64,000 bases of DNA from Paenarthrobacter aurescens. GTDB lineage: Bacteria; Actinomycetota; Actinomycetes; Actinomycetales; Micrococcaceae. A program made the position numbers and the translations under genes. The stretch spans positions 2,790,001-2,854,000 of the forward strand of contig NZ_CP157456.1 of the NCBI RefSeq assembly GCF_041549525.1. The letters are read 5' to 3'. Below are positions 43,366-51,453 of the stretch, piece after piece; the first letter of the stretch is position 1, and each line of letters starts with the position of its first letter. Under the pieces are notes generated by a model. That model searched no databases. It saw only the letters and a program-made list of their open reading frames with translations, and had not been told where the DNA came from.

Positions 43366-44210
43366 TACCGGATCACCGTGCTGCCGGTAGCCAGCTCCTC
43401 GATCCGCAACAAGACCTCGGGCGAAGTGGTGTTCTCGCCCAGGAGATTGGGTTTTCCTGCCCCGTGATAGTCAGAAGAGCCTGTCATGAGCAGCCCGTGT
43501 TCGGCGGCCAGGCCACGGAGGAATATGCGGCCCTCTTCCGGGTTGTCCCTGTGGTCAACCTCAAGTCCCAACAGACCGGCATCAATCATGTCCCGGTAGG
43601 TACTCTCCCCCACAATCCGCCCTCTGGAGGAGGCCACCGGATGGGCGAAGACGGGAACGCCGCCGGCTGCGCGGACAAGCTCAACAGCCACCGCAGGGTT
43701 GGGGGCGTAGTGCTGGACAAAGTACCGGGAATGTGAGGTAAGGATGGAGGTGAAGGCCTCCGTTCGATCCGCCACCACGCCGGCGGCCACCAAAGCATCG
43801 GCGATGTGTGGCCGGCCCACTGTGGCGCCGGGAGCAACGTGATGGATCACGTCGTCCCACGTCAACGGATAATCCTCGGACAACAACGTGACCATATGCT
43901 CGGCGCGGGTCAGCCGGGCGTCCTTGGACTTGGTGATTTCCTCCAGCAGGCCTGCATGGGAAGGGTCATGAAGGTAGCTGAGCAGGTGGACGCTGATTCC
44001 TTGCTCCGTCCGGCAGGAGATCTCCATCCCGGGAACAAAAGCAATGCCGTGTTCACGGGCAGCCGCAGCCGCGGACTCCCAGCCATCCGTGGAATCGTGA
44101 TCAGTCAAAGCCACGGCGTCCAGGCCGGCCGAGACGGCGGAGATGATCACCCCGGAGGGGGTCTCGGTTCCGTCGGAAACATTAGAGTGTGCATGCAGGT
44201 CTATCCTCAC
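43365..44210 (-). CDS. PHP-domain phosphoesterase (TrpH/YciV-like)
   Basis: A 281-residue PHP-domain protein. Metal-binding motifs: DLHAHSNVSDGT at the N-terminus, LTDHDSTDGW, FVPGMEISC, VFAHPVAS and GSSDYHGAG. E. coli YciV of this family is a 5'-3' exonuclease acting on RNA and 3',5'-bisphosphonucleotides (RNase AM). The same activity is plausible but not shown. GTG start at 44210 is supported by TAGGCT ending 6 nt upstream on the minus strand. It heads a two-gene unit with marC. Confidence 0.88.
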   Translation of the reverse strand: MRIDLHAHSNVSDGTETPSGVIISAVSAGLDAVALTDHDSTDGWESAAAAAREHGIAFVPGMEISCRTEQGISVHLLSYLHDPSHAGLLEEITKSKDARLTRAEHMVTLLSEDYPLTWDDVIHHVAPGATVGRPHIADALVAAGVVADRTEAFTSILTSHSRYFVQHYAPNPAVAVELVRAAGGVPVFAHPVASSRGRIVGESTYRDMIDAGLLGLEVDHRDNPEEGRIFLRGLAAEHGLLMTGSSDYHGAGKPNLLGENTTSPEVLLRIEELATGSTVIR

Positions 44211-44216
44211 TTTCCC

Positions 44217-44222
44217 AGCCTA
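44217..44222 (-). promoter_or_regulatory. Predicted -10 of a leaderless PHP-marC promoter
   Basis: TAGGCT on the minus strand ends 6 nt before GTG 44210, spacer GGGAAA. Supports the GTG as the start codon. Confidence 0.5.
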
Positions 44223-44290
44223 TGGGATGCAGGCCCGCTTGGCCGGTTGCGCCGTTGGCCTCCTCGCCTCACTGGTGGGACGATGTAACG

Positions 44291-45865
44291 GTGAACGATG
44301 CCGAAAACACCCAGAACTCGTCCTCCCAGCCGCTGCAGGAGCGTGTCAACAACCGCTCGCAACGGCCCACCTCAGATGCTTTCAAGGCCTTTATGGCAAG
44401 CAACTGGGCGCCCGCCCCGCAGGTGACCCCTGAGCGTGACGCCGTAGCAGACCACGCCGCGCGCCGTCGTCGTACTATCTCCGAACAGTTCAAAGGCGAA
44501 CGTCTGGTCATCCCCGCCGGCCCGCTGAAGGTCCGTTCCAACGACTGCGACTACCGGTTCCGCCCCCACTCCGGCTTTGCCCACCTCACGGGTCTGGGCC
44601 TGGACCACGAGCCCGACGCCGTGCTGATCCTTGAGCCTGTGGCTGAAGGAAAGGGCGACGACGGCGGTCACCACACAGCCACCCTCTACTTCCGTCCGCT
44701 GGCCGGCCGGGACACCGAACAGTTCTACGCCGACTCGCGCGCTGGCGAGTTCTGGATCGGTGCGCGACCCACCCTGGCTGAATTCGAAGCCCGCTTCGGC
44801 CTGCCGACGGCTCACATCTCCGAGCTTGAGATGGCCATCACCAAAAATGTGGGTGCCCCGGAAATCGGTGGCATCTCCATTCGCCTCGTCCGCAAGACGG
44901 ACGAAAACATCGACGCCCTGGTGGACACCGCCCGCTACAACACGGCCAAAGATCCTGAGAACCTTGACCTCGGTGAACTCGACGCCCTGGATGAAAAGCT
45001 CAGCGAGGCACTGTCCGAGCTGCGCCTGATCAAGGACGAGTGGGAAATCGAACAGATGAAGATCGCTGTGGCGGCTACCGTTGAAGGCTTCGCTGACGTG
45101 GTCCGCGCTCTCCCCCGCGCTCTGACCCACAAGCGCGGCGAGCGGGTAGTTGAAGGAGCATTCTTTGCCCGTGCCCGCGAGGAAGGCAACGAGCTCGGTT
45201 ACGACACCATTGCCGCGTCCGGCAACAACGCCACGGTGCTGCACTGGAACCGCAACTCCGGAACCGTCAATGCCGGCGAGCTCCTGCTCCTGGACGCCGG
45301 CGTGGAGGCAGACTCCCTCTACACTGCGGACATCACCCGGACACTTCCGGCCACAGGCACCTTCACCGATGTCCAGCGCAAGGTTTATGAAGCAGTGCTC
45401 GACGCCGCCGACGCCGGCTTTGCTGCCGCGCAACCGGGCGTGAAGTTCCGGGACATCCACACCGCAGCAACCACCGTCCTTGCCGAGCGGCTTGCGGAAT
45501 GGGGCTTGCTCCCCGTTTCGGTCGAAGAAGCGATCAGCCCGGAGGGCCAGCAGCACCGCCGCTGGATGCCGCATGGCACCAGCCACCACCTGGGCCTGGA
45601 CGTCCACGACTGCGCACAGGCGAAGCGTGAACTCTACCTCGATGGAATCCTCACCGAAGGCATGGTGTTCACCATCGAACCGGGCCTGTATTTCAAGAAC
45701 GAAGACCTCGCCATCCCCGAGGAATACCGCGGGATCGGCGTGCGCATTGAAGACGACATCCTCATGACAGCGGATGGCCCCGTCAACCTCAGCGCTGCTT
45801 TGCCGCGCAAGGCTGACGACGTCGAATCATGGATGGCCGGCATCTACCAGGAAGCCCAGGGCTAA
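44291..45865 (+). CDS. pepP: Aminopeptidase P family protein (Xaa-Pro aminopeptidase)
   Basis: M24B metallopeptidase of 524 residues that removes N-terminal residues preceding proline. It has an AMP_N domain (about 60-210) and a pita-bread catalytic domain (about 245-505). Dinuclear metal ligands are visible: LLLDAGVEADSLYTADITRT (two Asp), GTSHHLGLDVHD (His), FTIEPGLYF (Glu) and GVRIEDDIL (Glu). Start GTG 44291 gives a short polar N-terminus. The frame is open up to 44189, but that region is unconserved and overlaps the PHP gene. GGTGGGA 10 nt upstream is a weak ribosome-binding site. Ends before a strong terminator. Confidence 0.92.
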   Translation: MNDAENTQNSSSQPLQERVNNRSQRPTSDAFKAFMASNWAPAPQVTPERDAVADHAARRRRTISEQFKGERLVIPAGPLKVRSNDCDYRFRPHSGFAHLTGLGLDHEPDAVLILEPVAEGKGDDGGHHTATLYFRPLAGRDTEQFYADSRAGEFWIGARPTLAEFEARFGLPTAHISELEMAITKNVGAPEIGGISIRLVRKTDENIDALVDTARYNTAKDPENLDLGELDALDEKLSEALSELRLIKDEWEIEQMKIAVAATVEGFADVVRALPRALTHKRGERVVEGAFFARAREEGNELGYDTIAASGNNATVLHWNRNSGTVNAGELLLLDAGVEADSLYTADITRTLPATGTFTDVQRKVYEAVLDAADAGFAAAQPGVKFRDIHTAATTVLAERLAEWGLLPVSVEEAISPEGQQHRRWMPHGTSHHLGLDVHDCAQAKRELYLDGILTEGMVFTIEPGLYFKNEDLAIPEEYRGIGVRIEDDILMTADGPVNLSAALPRKADDVESWMAGIYQEAQG

Positions 45866-45886
45866 GCGCGGGAGTTCCACTAACTC

Positions 45887-45926
45887 AAAAGGGAAGGCCA
45901 CCGGAGATCCGGTGGCCTTCCCTTTT
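45887..45926. terminator. Bidirectional rho-independent terminator
   Basis: Perfect 18-bp stem (45887-45904 with 45909-45926), loop AGAT, A-rich 5' side and T-rich 3' side (CTTTTTG). Serves both pepP and the convergent gene at 45956. Confidence 0.92.
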
Positions 45927-45955
45927 TGTCCTGCGAATTTGTCCTCCGAAGGAAG

Positions 45956-46825
45956 CTACTGCTTGGAAGAATCCTCTGAGCCGGACTGTTGTCCCTCTTC
46001 CTGCGGTTCGTTCTGTGCCTGAGGTTGCGCCTGCGGTTGCGCCGGGCTCTGTGCGTCGCTCACCCGCACGCCGTACTGCGGACGGCCGTCGGGGAGATCA
46101 GGGTAGCGGACAGCTGCAGGCGTCGGGTTCTGAACAGGCTGGTTCTGAACAGGCTGGTTCTGAACAGGCTGGTTCGCCGGGGCCGCGTTCTGTCCCTCCG
46201 GCGTGCTTGATCCAGTGGGCTCCGGGCCGCGCTGGCCATAAGGATCGTTCCACGTGGAAGGACGCTCAGGTGCTTGGCCCGGCTGCTGGAACGGCTGGTT
46301 GTAGTTGGCGGCCTGCGGAGCGGCTGCCTGCGAGGGGTTCATGGGAAGTTGGTGGAGCAGGCGGCGGGCCTCATGGGCTGCCTCTACCGCCACGATGACG
46401 TCATAGTTGGTAGCCACCACCTGGCTGGTGGAGGTGAAGTCACGCTTGCCCCGCTGCGTGGCGTAGGTGACGATGCCGAAGAGCATGAAGAACGCCGCAC
46501 CCATCAGCACTGAGGTGATGATGGAGAACGGTCCACCGGCGGGGGTGAAGAAGGAGAGCATGACGCCGACGAAGAGGCCGAACCACATACCGCTCAGGGC
46601 ACCGGACAACGCCACCCTGGGGTAGCTCAGGCGGCCGGTCACCCGCTCCACCATTTTGAGGTCGTTGCCCACGATCGACACCAGCTGAACAGGGAACTGC
46701 TGGTCTGCCAGGTAATCCACCGCCTTCTGGGCATCCAAATACGAAGTGTACGAGCCGACGGTCTCCCCCTGGGGAACACTGCGGGACTCCTCAACGGCTT
46801 TGGGACCACCAAAAATGTTTGACAT
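45956..46825 (-). CDS. General-stress-protein-17M-type membrane protein with Pro/Gln-rich tail
   Basis: A 289-residue protein. Residues 20-75 resemble the YflT/general stress protein 17M domain (GSYTSYLDAQKAVDYLADQQFPVQLVSIVG). Two adjoining helices follow at about 88-110 and 117-138, then a polar 25-residue segment and a long Asn/Pro/Gln-rich disordered tail. The tail contains NQPVQ three times in tandem, encoded by three identical 15-bp units. ATG 46825 is chosen. The frame is open to 47440, but that part overlaps the divergent gene and is artefactual. The start follows CACAAT and 6 nt, a leaderless layout. Function unknown, perhaps stress related. Confidence 0.8.
   Translation of the reverse strand: MSNIFGGPKAVEESRSVPQGETVGSYTSYLDAQKAVDYLADQQFPVQLVSIVGNDLKMVERVTGRLSYPRVALSGALSGMWFGLFVGVMLSFFTPAGGPFSIITSVLMGAAFFMLFGIVTYATQRGKRDFTSTSQVVATNYDVIVAVEAAHEARRLLHQLPMNPSQAAAPQAANYNQPFQQPGQAPERPSTWNDPYGQRGPEPTGSSTPEGQNAAPANQPVQNQPVQNQPVQNPTPAAVRYPDLPDGRPQYGVRVSDAQSPAQPQAQPQAQNEPQEEGQQSGSEDSSKQ
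46126..46170. repeat. Three identical 15-bp tandem repeats inside a coding region
   Basis: Unit GGTTCTGAACAGGCT at 46126-46140, 46141-46155 and 46156-46170, followed by a 5-nt remnant GGTTC. It encodes NQPVQ on the minus strand and could change copy number by slippage in frame. Confidence 0.95.
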
Positions 46826-46831
46826 AGCCCC

Positions 46832-46837
46832 ATTGTG
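46832..46837 (-). promoter_or_regulatory. Predicted -10 of a leaderless promoter, stress-type membrane protein
   Basis: CACAAT on the minus strand ends 6 nt before ATG 46825 (spacer GGGGCT). Confidence 0.4.
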
Positions 46838-46889
46838 TCTCATGGACATGTGTACCGGCTGGAATTCAGCTAAAAGAGAGCAGACTCGG

Positions 46890-46895
46890 TAGCCT
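46890..46895 (+). promoter_or_regulatory. Predicted -10 of a leaderless promoter, MgtE-N/CBS gene
   Basis: TAGCCT ends 6 nt before ATG 46902 (spacer GTAAAT). No ribosome-binding site. Confidence 0.5.
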
Positions 46896-46901
46896 GTAAA
46901 T

Positions 46902-48185
46902 ATGAGCACACATCCTTCACGCGTCTTCGTCGCGCGCTTGCTCGGCTTGGACGTCTTCGACCCCCTGGGCGATCGTCTCGGCCGGTTGCGCGATGTTGTG
47001 GTGCTCTCACGCGGCACCCGCGGTGCGCCGCATGTGGTGGGCATCGTGGTGGAAGTTCCCGGCAAGAAGCGCGTCTTTGTTCCCATGACGCGCATTACGT
47101 CCATCGACCAGACGCAGATCATCTGCACCGGTCTGGTGAACCTTCGCCGATTCGAGCAGCGAGGTGCCGAAACCCTGGTGGTTGCTGAGATGTTCGACCG
47201 CCGCGTGACCCTTGCTGATGGCAGCGGAGACGCCACCATTGAGGACATCGCCATGGACCAGCACAGGTCCAAGGACTGGTTTGTCAGCAAGCTGTTCGTC
47301 CGCCGTGGCCACTCCCTCTCCCCCTTTGGCAGGCTCCGCCGCAACGAGACCCTGATCATCGACTGGGCTGATGCCCAGACCGGCGCCCACAATGAGCCCC
47401 AAGCCGCCACCCAGTTTGTTGCCACCCATGAGGACCTCAAGCCTGCAGACTTTGCTGAGGCCCTTCAGGAAATGAGCGACAAACGGCGTTTTGAAGTGGC
47501 CAGTGAACTCCAGGATGAACGACTCGCAGATGTCCTCCAGGAACTTCCGGAAGACGATCAGGTGGAGATCCTCTCCGCCCTTGACGTGGAACGTGCCGCT
47601 GACGTCCTCGAAGAGATGGATCCTGACGACGCCGCCGATCTCCTGGCAGAGCTCCCTTCGGCCCAAGCCGAAGAATTGCTTCAACTCATGGAACCTCAGG
47701 AAGCCGAGGACGTCCGCCGTCTCCTGGAGTACGACGAAGATACTGCCGGCGGCCTGATGACCCCGGTCCCTGTCATCCTGCCGCCTGAAGCGACCGTGGC
47801 AGAAGCCCTTGCCCACGTCCGGCGCGAGGAACTGTCGCCGGCGTTGGCCTCATCCATCTTCATCGCCCGTCCACCACTGGAGACTCCCACCGGGCGTTTT
47901 CTGGGCGTGGTGCACATACAGCAGCTTTTGCGCTTCCCCCCACCCGAACCGCTGGGCAACCTCGTGGATAAAAACCTTGAGCCACTCTCGGATCAAGCCC
48001 ATATCTCCGAAGTAGCCCGGACCTTGGCGACGTACAACCTGAACTCACTTCCAGTCGTGGACGACGACGGCCGCCTCGTGGGGGCGGTGACTGTTGATGA
48101 CGTGCTGGATCACCTGTTGCCGGATGACTGGCGCGCCCACGAGGACGACGCCCCTATAAGGAAACTTGGAGGCCGCATTGGCTGA
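46902..48185 (+). CDS. Soluble MgtE N-terminal domain and CBS-pair protein
   Basis: A 427-residue cytoplasmic protein. An N-terminal PRC-barrel-like segment (about 5-90, LLGLDVFDPLGDRLGRLRDVVV) is followed by an MgtE_N superhelical domain made of repeats such as LADVLQELPEDDQVEIL, AADVLEEMDPDDAADLLAELP and AEELLQLMEPQEAEDVRRLL (about 180-285). A CBS pair completes it at about 290-420, ending SLPVVDDDGRLVGAVTVDDVLDHLL. MgtE channels have these Mg2+-sensing domains in front of five membrane helices; here the channel part is absent. It overlaps the DUF1003 membrane-protein gene by 8 nt, so the two may form one complex. A homologue precedes mrp in mycobacteria. Confidence 0.88.
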   Translation: MSTHPSRVFVARLLGLDVFDPLGDRLGRLRDVVVLSRGTRGAPHVVGIVVEVPGKKRVFVPMTRITSIDQTQIICTGLVNLRRFEQRGAETLVVAEMFDRRVTLADGSGDATIEDIAMDQHRSKDWFVSKLFVRRGHSLSPFGRLRRNETLIIDWADAQTGAHNEPQAATQFVATHEDLKPADFAEALQEMSDKRRFEVASELQDERLADVLQELPEDDQVEILSALDVERAADVLEEMDPDDAADLLAELPSAQAEELLQLMEPQEAEDVRRLLEYDEDTAGGLMTPVPVILPPEATVAEALAHVRREELSPALASSIFIARPPLETPTGRFLGVVHIQQLLRFPPPEPLGNLVDKNLEPLSDQAHISEVARTLATYNLNSLPVVDDDGRLVGAVTVDDVLDHLLPDDWRAHEDDAPIRKLGGRIG

Positions 48186-48897
48186 TAACAACGCCACCCG
48201 ATCCCCCAAGTCCTCAGGACGGACGAGCAGCAGCCTTGACACACCCCTGAGCGGGCGTCAACGCATCCTGCCCAAGTTCTCGCCGAACCCGGATGCCTTC
48301 GGGAACGCCACGGAGGGCTTTGCCCGGTTCATGGGCACGCCTACGTTCCTCGTCTACATGACGGTGTTCTGTGTGTTCTGGCTGGCCTGGAACACCTTCG
48401 CTCCCACGGACTGGCAGTTCGACCGCGTGGAGCTGGGCTTCACCCTGCTGACCCTGATGTTGTCCCTTCAGGCCTCCTACGCCGCACCCCTCCTGCTGCT
48501 GGCCCAAAACAGGCAGGACGACCGCGACCGCGTCTCGCTCCAGCAGGACCGCCAGCGTGCCGAACGTAACCTCTCCGACACCGAGTACCTGACGCGGGAA
48601 CTGGCTTCCCTCCGCATCGCCCTGCGTGAAGTAGCCACCAGGGACTACGTACGGACCGAACTCCGAAGCCTGCTTGAAGACATCATTGATGCCCAGGAGG
48701 AACTCCGGGAGAACGAAGGCAGCTCTGACGGCACGGAATCGCCCGGGGATAAGGTCAAGGAAAAATTGAAGGAAAAGCGCGACAAATCGCGCAGCCCCCG
48801 GACCCAGCAGATTCCCAAAGTGCGCGCCCCGCGAACCACAGGCCCACAACATTCAACCGCCAAAACGCCGCCCGAAAACCCTGAGAGCCGAGCCTGA
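48178..48897 (+). CDS. DUF1003 family membrane protein
   Basis: A 239-residue protein with two adjacent helices (about 60-82 and 90-115, FLVYMTVFCVFWLAWNTF and LGFTLLTLMLSLQASYAAPLLLL), the DUF1003 core. After them comes a coiled-coil region rich in Arg/Glu (RQDDRDRVSLQQDRQRAERNL) and a basic, disordered C-terminus. I chose TTG 48178 as start because GGAGG (48168-48172) lies 5 nt upstream. It is inside the end of the MgtE-N/CBS gene and overlaps its stop, implying coupled translation. Function unknown; partnership with the CBS protein is inferred from the overlap. Confidence 0.82.
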   Translation: MADNNATRSPKSSGRTSSSLDTPLSGRQRILPKFSPNPDAFGNATEGFARFMGTPTFLVYMTVFCVFWLAWNTFAPTDWQFDRVELGFTLLTLMLSLQASYAAPLLLLAQNRQDDRDRVSLQQDRQRAERNLSDTEYLTRELASLRIALREVATRDYVRTELRSLLEDIIDAQEELRENEGSSDGTESPGDKVKEKLKEKRDKSRSPRTQQIPKVRAPRTTGPQHSTAKTPPENPESRA

Positions 48898-48901
48898 CCA
48901 T

Positions 48902-50029
48902 ATGAGCATTGCATCGGCCGAGGCGCTGCATGCTGCCTTGGCAACCGTCATTGATCCCGAGCTGCGTCGCCCGATTACCGAACTCGGGATGGTGGAATCG
49001 GTATCAGCAGATGATGACGGCACCGTCCACCTTGCCGTTCTGCTGACCATTGCCGGATGCCCGCTGCGCGACACGATTACCAAGGACGCTACGGAGGCCT
49101 TGATCCGGGTTGCCGGCGTCACAGCCGTGGACGTGGAACTGAAAGTCATGAACCAGGCGCAGCGCGAGGCCCTCAAAGAACAGCTCCGTGGGCCCGGTGG
49201 ACAACGCGGCATCCCTTTCACCAAACCTGGTTCCCTGACCAAGGTATATGCCGTGGCCAGCGGAAAAGGCGGCGTGGGCAAGTCATCGGTAACAGTCAAT
49301 CTTGCCTGCGCATTGGCCGCCCAGGGCCTGCGGGTGGGGATTGTGGACGCCGACGTGCACGGCTTCTCCGTACCCGCACTGATGGGGATTACCCAGAAGC
49401 CCACCCAAGTGGACGACATGATCCTTCCGCCGGTGGCCTATGGCGTAAAGGTCATCTCCATCGGCATGTTTGTTGCCGGCAACCAGCCCGTGGCATGGCG
49501 CGGTCCCATGCTGCACAGGGCCCTGGAACAATTCCTCAGCGATGTTTACTTCGGCGACCTCGATGCCCTCTTCCTGGACTTGCCTCCCGGAACCGGCGAC
49601 ATTGCGATTTCCGTGGCACAGCTGCTGCCGAACGCTGAAATCCTGGTGGTTACAACGCCTCAGGCAGCAGCGGCGGATGTGGCCGAACGTGCGGGAACAA
49701 TTGCCACCCAAACGGGTCAGAAGGTTGCCGGCGTCATCGAAAACATGTCCTACCTGGAGATGCCCGACGGCGCGCGCATGGAACTGTTCGGAAGTGGCGG
49801 AGGTGCCATCCTGGCTGAACGGCTGAGCACCGCTGTAGGAACCGAGATTCCCCTCCTCGGCAACATCCCGTTGGACATCCGGCTACGCGAGGGCGGTGAC
49901 GCCGGAACCCCCGTGGTTCTAGCTGCACCTGAAACGGCGGCGGCCAAAGCGTTGGAGGGTATTGCTGCTTCCTTGGCAACCAGGCCCCGGGGATTGTCCG
50001 GCATGCCGTTGGGAATCCAGCCCCGCTGA
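48902..50029 (+). CDS. mrp: Mrp/NBP35-family P-loop ATPase (Fe-S cluster carrier type)
   Basis: A 375-residue ATPase of the Mrp/ApbC family, which carries Fe-S clusters to target proteins. An N-terminal MIP18/DUF59 domain (1-100, VIDPELRRPITELGMVESV) precedes the ATPase domain with the deviant Walker A SGKGGVGKSS near 121-130, VDADVHGFSVPALMG, and LDLPPGTGDIA. The CxxC normally found after the ENMSxF motif is replaced by MPDG (ENMSYLEMPDGARMELFGSGGG), so the usual cluster-bridging cysteines are absent. Five nt after the DUF1003 gene, same operon. A homologue sits in the same neighbourhood in mycobacteria. Confidence 0.9.
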   Translation: MSIASAEALHAALATVIDPELRRPITELGMVESVSADDDGTVHLAVLLTIAGCPLRDTITKDATEALIRVAGVTAVDVELKVMNQAQREALKEQLRGPGGQRGIPFTKPGSLTKVYAVASGKGGVGKSSVTVNLACALAAQGLRVGIVDADVHGFSVPALMGITQKPTQVDDMILPPVAYGVKVISIGMFVAGNQPVAWRGPMLHRALEQFLSDVYFGDLDALFLDLPPGTGDIAISVAQLLPNAEILVVTTPQAAAADVAERAGTIATQTGQKVAGVIENMSYLEMPDGARMELFGSGGGAILAERLSTAVGTEIPLLGNIPLDIRLREGGDAGTPVVLAAPETAAAKALEGIAASLATRPRGLSGMPLGIQPR

Positions 50030-50098
50030 GCAGGTTGTTGCAAGCTCTACAGGCTTTTGCGGCTCTACAGGCGATAAAGGCTGGGAACTGCTTTCAGC

Positions 50099-50485
50099 TC
50101 AGGTTGCTTCGGTGTCGAAAGGAGCAGCTTCGCCCTCAGCGAGCCTCTCAATGACCCGCACCGGGGTTTTGGGTTTGATCTCTGCTGCTGCACCAGCAGC
50201 AGCCACGGGTGCTCCGGCACTGACAGGTTTGTCGTCATCGAGAAGCGCATCCTTGATGATGCGCCGGGGATCGTACTGACGAGGATCGTACTTCTTCCAG
50301 TCGACCTCATCGATGTCGATGCCGACTTCTTCCTTGATCTGCTCGCGGGCGCCGGATGCCATCCGACGCACTTCCTTGACCAGGTTGGCGAGCTTTTGAG
50401 TGTATTCGGGCAAACGGCTGGGACCGATGACGAGTACGCCGATGATCAGAAGGAGTATGAACTCCGGGCCGTTGATTCCAAGCAC
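50099..50485 (-). CDS. tatB: Sec-independent protein translocase protein TatB
   Basis: Twin-arginine translocase component of 128 residues. It has one N-terminal membrane helix (PEFILLLIIGVLVIGPSRLPEYTQKLA) followed by an amphipathic helix (NLVKEVRRMASGAREQIKEEVG) and a charged tail. The Glu in the helix start and the GPSRLPEY hinge are TatB-type rather than TatA-type. GTG start at 50485, 10 nt after the anti-sigma gene, with AAGG upstream. Last gene of the sigE-anti-sigma-tatB unit, as in mycobacteria, except that htrA, which lies between in mycobacteria, is missing here. Confidence 0.9.
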   Translation of the reverse strand: MLGINGPEFILLLIIGVLVIGPSRLPEYTQKLANLVKEVRRMASGAREQIKEEVGIDIDEVDWKKYDPRQYDPRRIIKDALLDDDKPVSAGAPVAAAGAAAEIKPKTPVRVIERLAEGEAAPFDTEAT

Positions 50486-50495
50486 GTTACGAAGA

Positions 50496-51446
50496 TTACC
50501 TTGTCTCCGGTGCCGCTCCTAAACCGGCGGGACGGAGCAGGGTCTGGAGGCCTCGGAGCACCCTTTTGTACCATGCCTCGTGGTCTTCAGGAGCTGGCGT
50601 CATGGACATGGACTCCCCTGCCCGGACAATTTCAGGGACAGCATCGTCCGCGGCGTCGGCCGGGAGGTCGGAGGCGTAGCTGATCACAGCTGAGGGCATG
50701 GTGTAAACAGCCTTCCAAGGGGTTCCCTGTGTGACAGAGAGTTGAGCCGAAGTGGATCGCCCTGGTCCGGATCCGTCCGTGGGCAGGTGTTCCTCCACGA
50801 TGGTGGCATAGTGACCGTTGTTCTGGAGCCTGATCTCCACTGCCGGGTTGCCGTTACTGCTGATGGCCTGGGCTGAGACCACGTGGAACCCCATTGCGGA
50901 CAGCTCAGGGCATGCCCAGCCTTTGTCCCGCAGTGACTCCAGTTGCCCAGGGCTCAAACTGACGGTGCTTCCGGCACGAAACGCAGGTCCCACCATGGTC
51001 TCGACGGGGCTGCCCGTCCAAGCGCCGCCAAGAGTCCCGGCGTCGGATGCTTCTGCGGGAACACGTGGCTCCGTATCACCGGCAATCACATACGCCGAGA
51101 CGGCCAGGGCGCCGGCGCTGACTACCAGGGTGCCCGCAGCAACGCCCATCAGGCGAAGGCCCCGGAACCTGGGGCTGGGATGCGGCAGCGGTGTGTAATG
51201 CTGCGCGAAGCCGGACTGCCCGGGCTCGTTGGCAAGGCGTTCTGTGTGCTGGATCAGGCGCGCCGCCAGATCCTGGCTGGCTTCGGGGACGGCAGCCCCA
51301 CGGAGTCGCTCAAGATACTGCCGTTCACGACGAAGGGCGAGGCGGCATTCGGCGCAGCGCTGCAGGTGCTCCGGGCTACGCGTATGGCGCAGCCCAGCCA
51401 AAGTTCGCCGGGACAGTGCTCCCGGACGATGAGGACGTCGAGGCAT
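50496..51446 (-). CDS. Membrane-anchored zinc-finger anti-sigma factor (RseA/ZAS type)
   Basis: A 316-residue anti-sigma protein. The N-terminal ZAS zinc motif H-x3-C-x2-C is in SPEHLQRCAECRLALRR (about residues 27-34 for the ligands). A helix at about 102-125 (LMGVAAGTLVVSAGALAVSAYVIAG) spans the membrane, and about 180 residues lie outside as a Ser/Pro- and beta-rich domain of no recognised family. It should hold the upstream-encoded SigE inactive until an envelope signal releases it. ATG 51446 lies 7 nt after the sigE stop; an in-frame TTG at 51452 is also possible. The large outside domain is longer than in mycobacterial RseA, which is cytoplasmic. Confidence 0.88.
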   Translation of the reverse strand: MPRRPHRPGALSRRTLAGLRHTRSPEHLQRCAECRLALRRERQYLERLRGAAVPEASQDLAARLIQHTERLANEPGQSGFAQHYTPLPHPSPRFRGLRLMGVAAGTLVVSAGALAVSAYVIAGDTEPRVPAEASDAGTLGGAWTGSPVETMVGPAFRAGSTVSLSPGQLESLRDKGWACPELSAMGFHVVSAQAISSNGNPAVEIRLQNNGHYATIVEEHLPTDGSGPGRSTSAQLSVTQGTPWKAVYTMPSAVISYASDLPADAADDAVPEIVRAGESMSMTPAPEDHEAWYKRVLRGLQTLLRPAGLGAAPETR

Positions 51447-51453
51447 CGACAAC

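Noticed and set aside
44372..45607. 411-codon minus-strand open frame opposite aminopeptidase P
   Set aside because: Metal-ligand motifs on the plus strand are unmistakable; the minus frame has none.
46126..46170. CRISPR-like array
   Set aside because: Units are directly adjacent without spacers and encode a peptide repeat.
46826..47440. N-terminal extension of the stress-type membrane protein into the MgtE-N/CBS gene
   Set aside because: Runs antisense through the conserved MgtE-N/CBS start; the proper ATG at 46825 begins the conserved domain.
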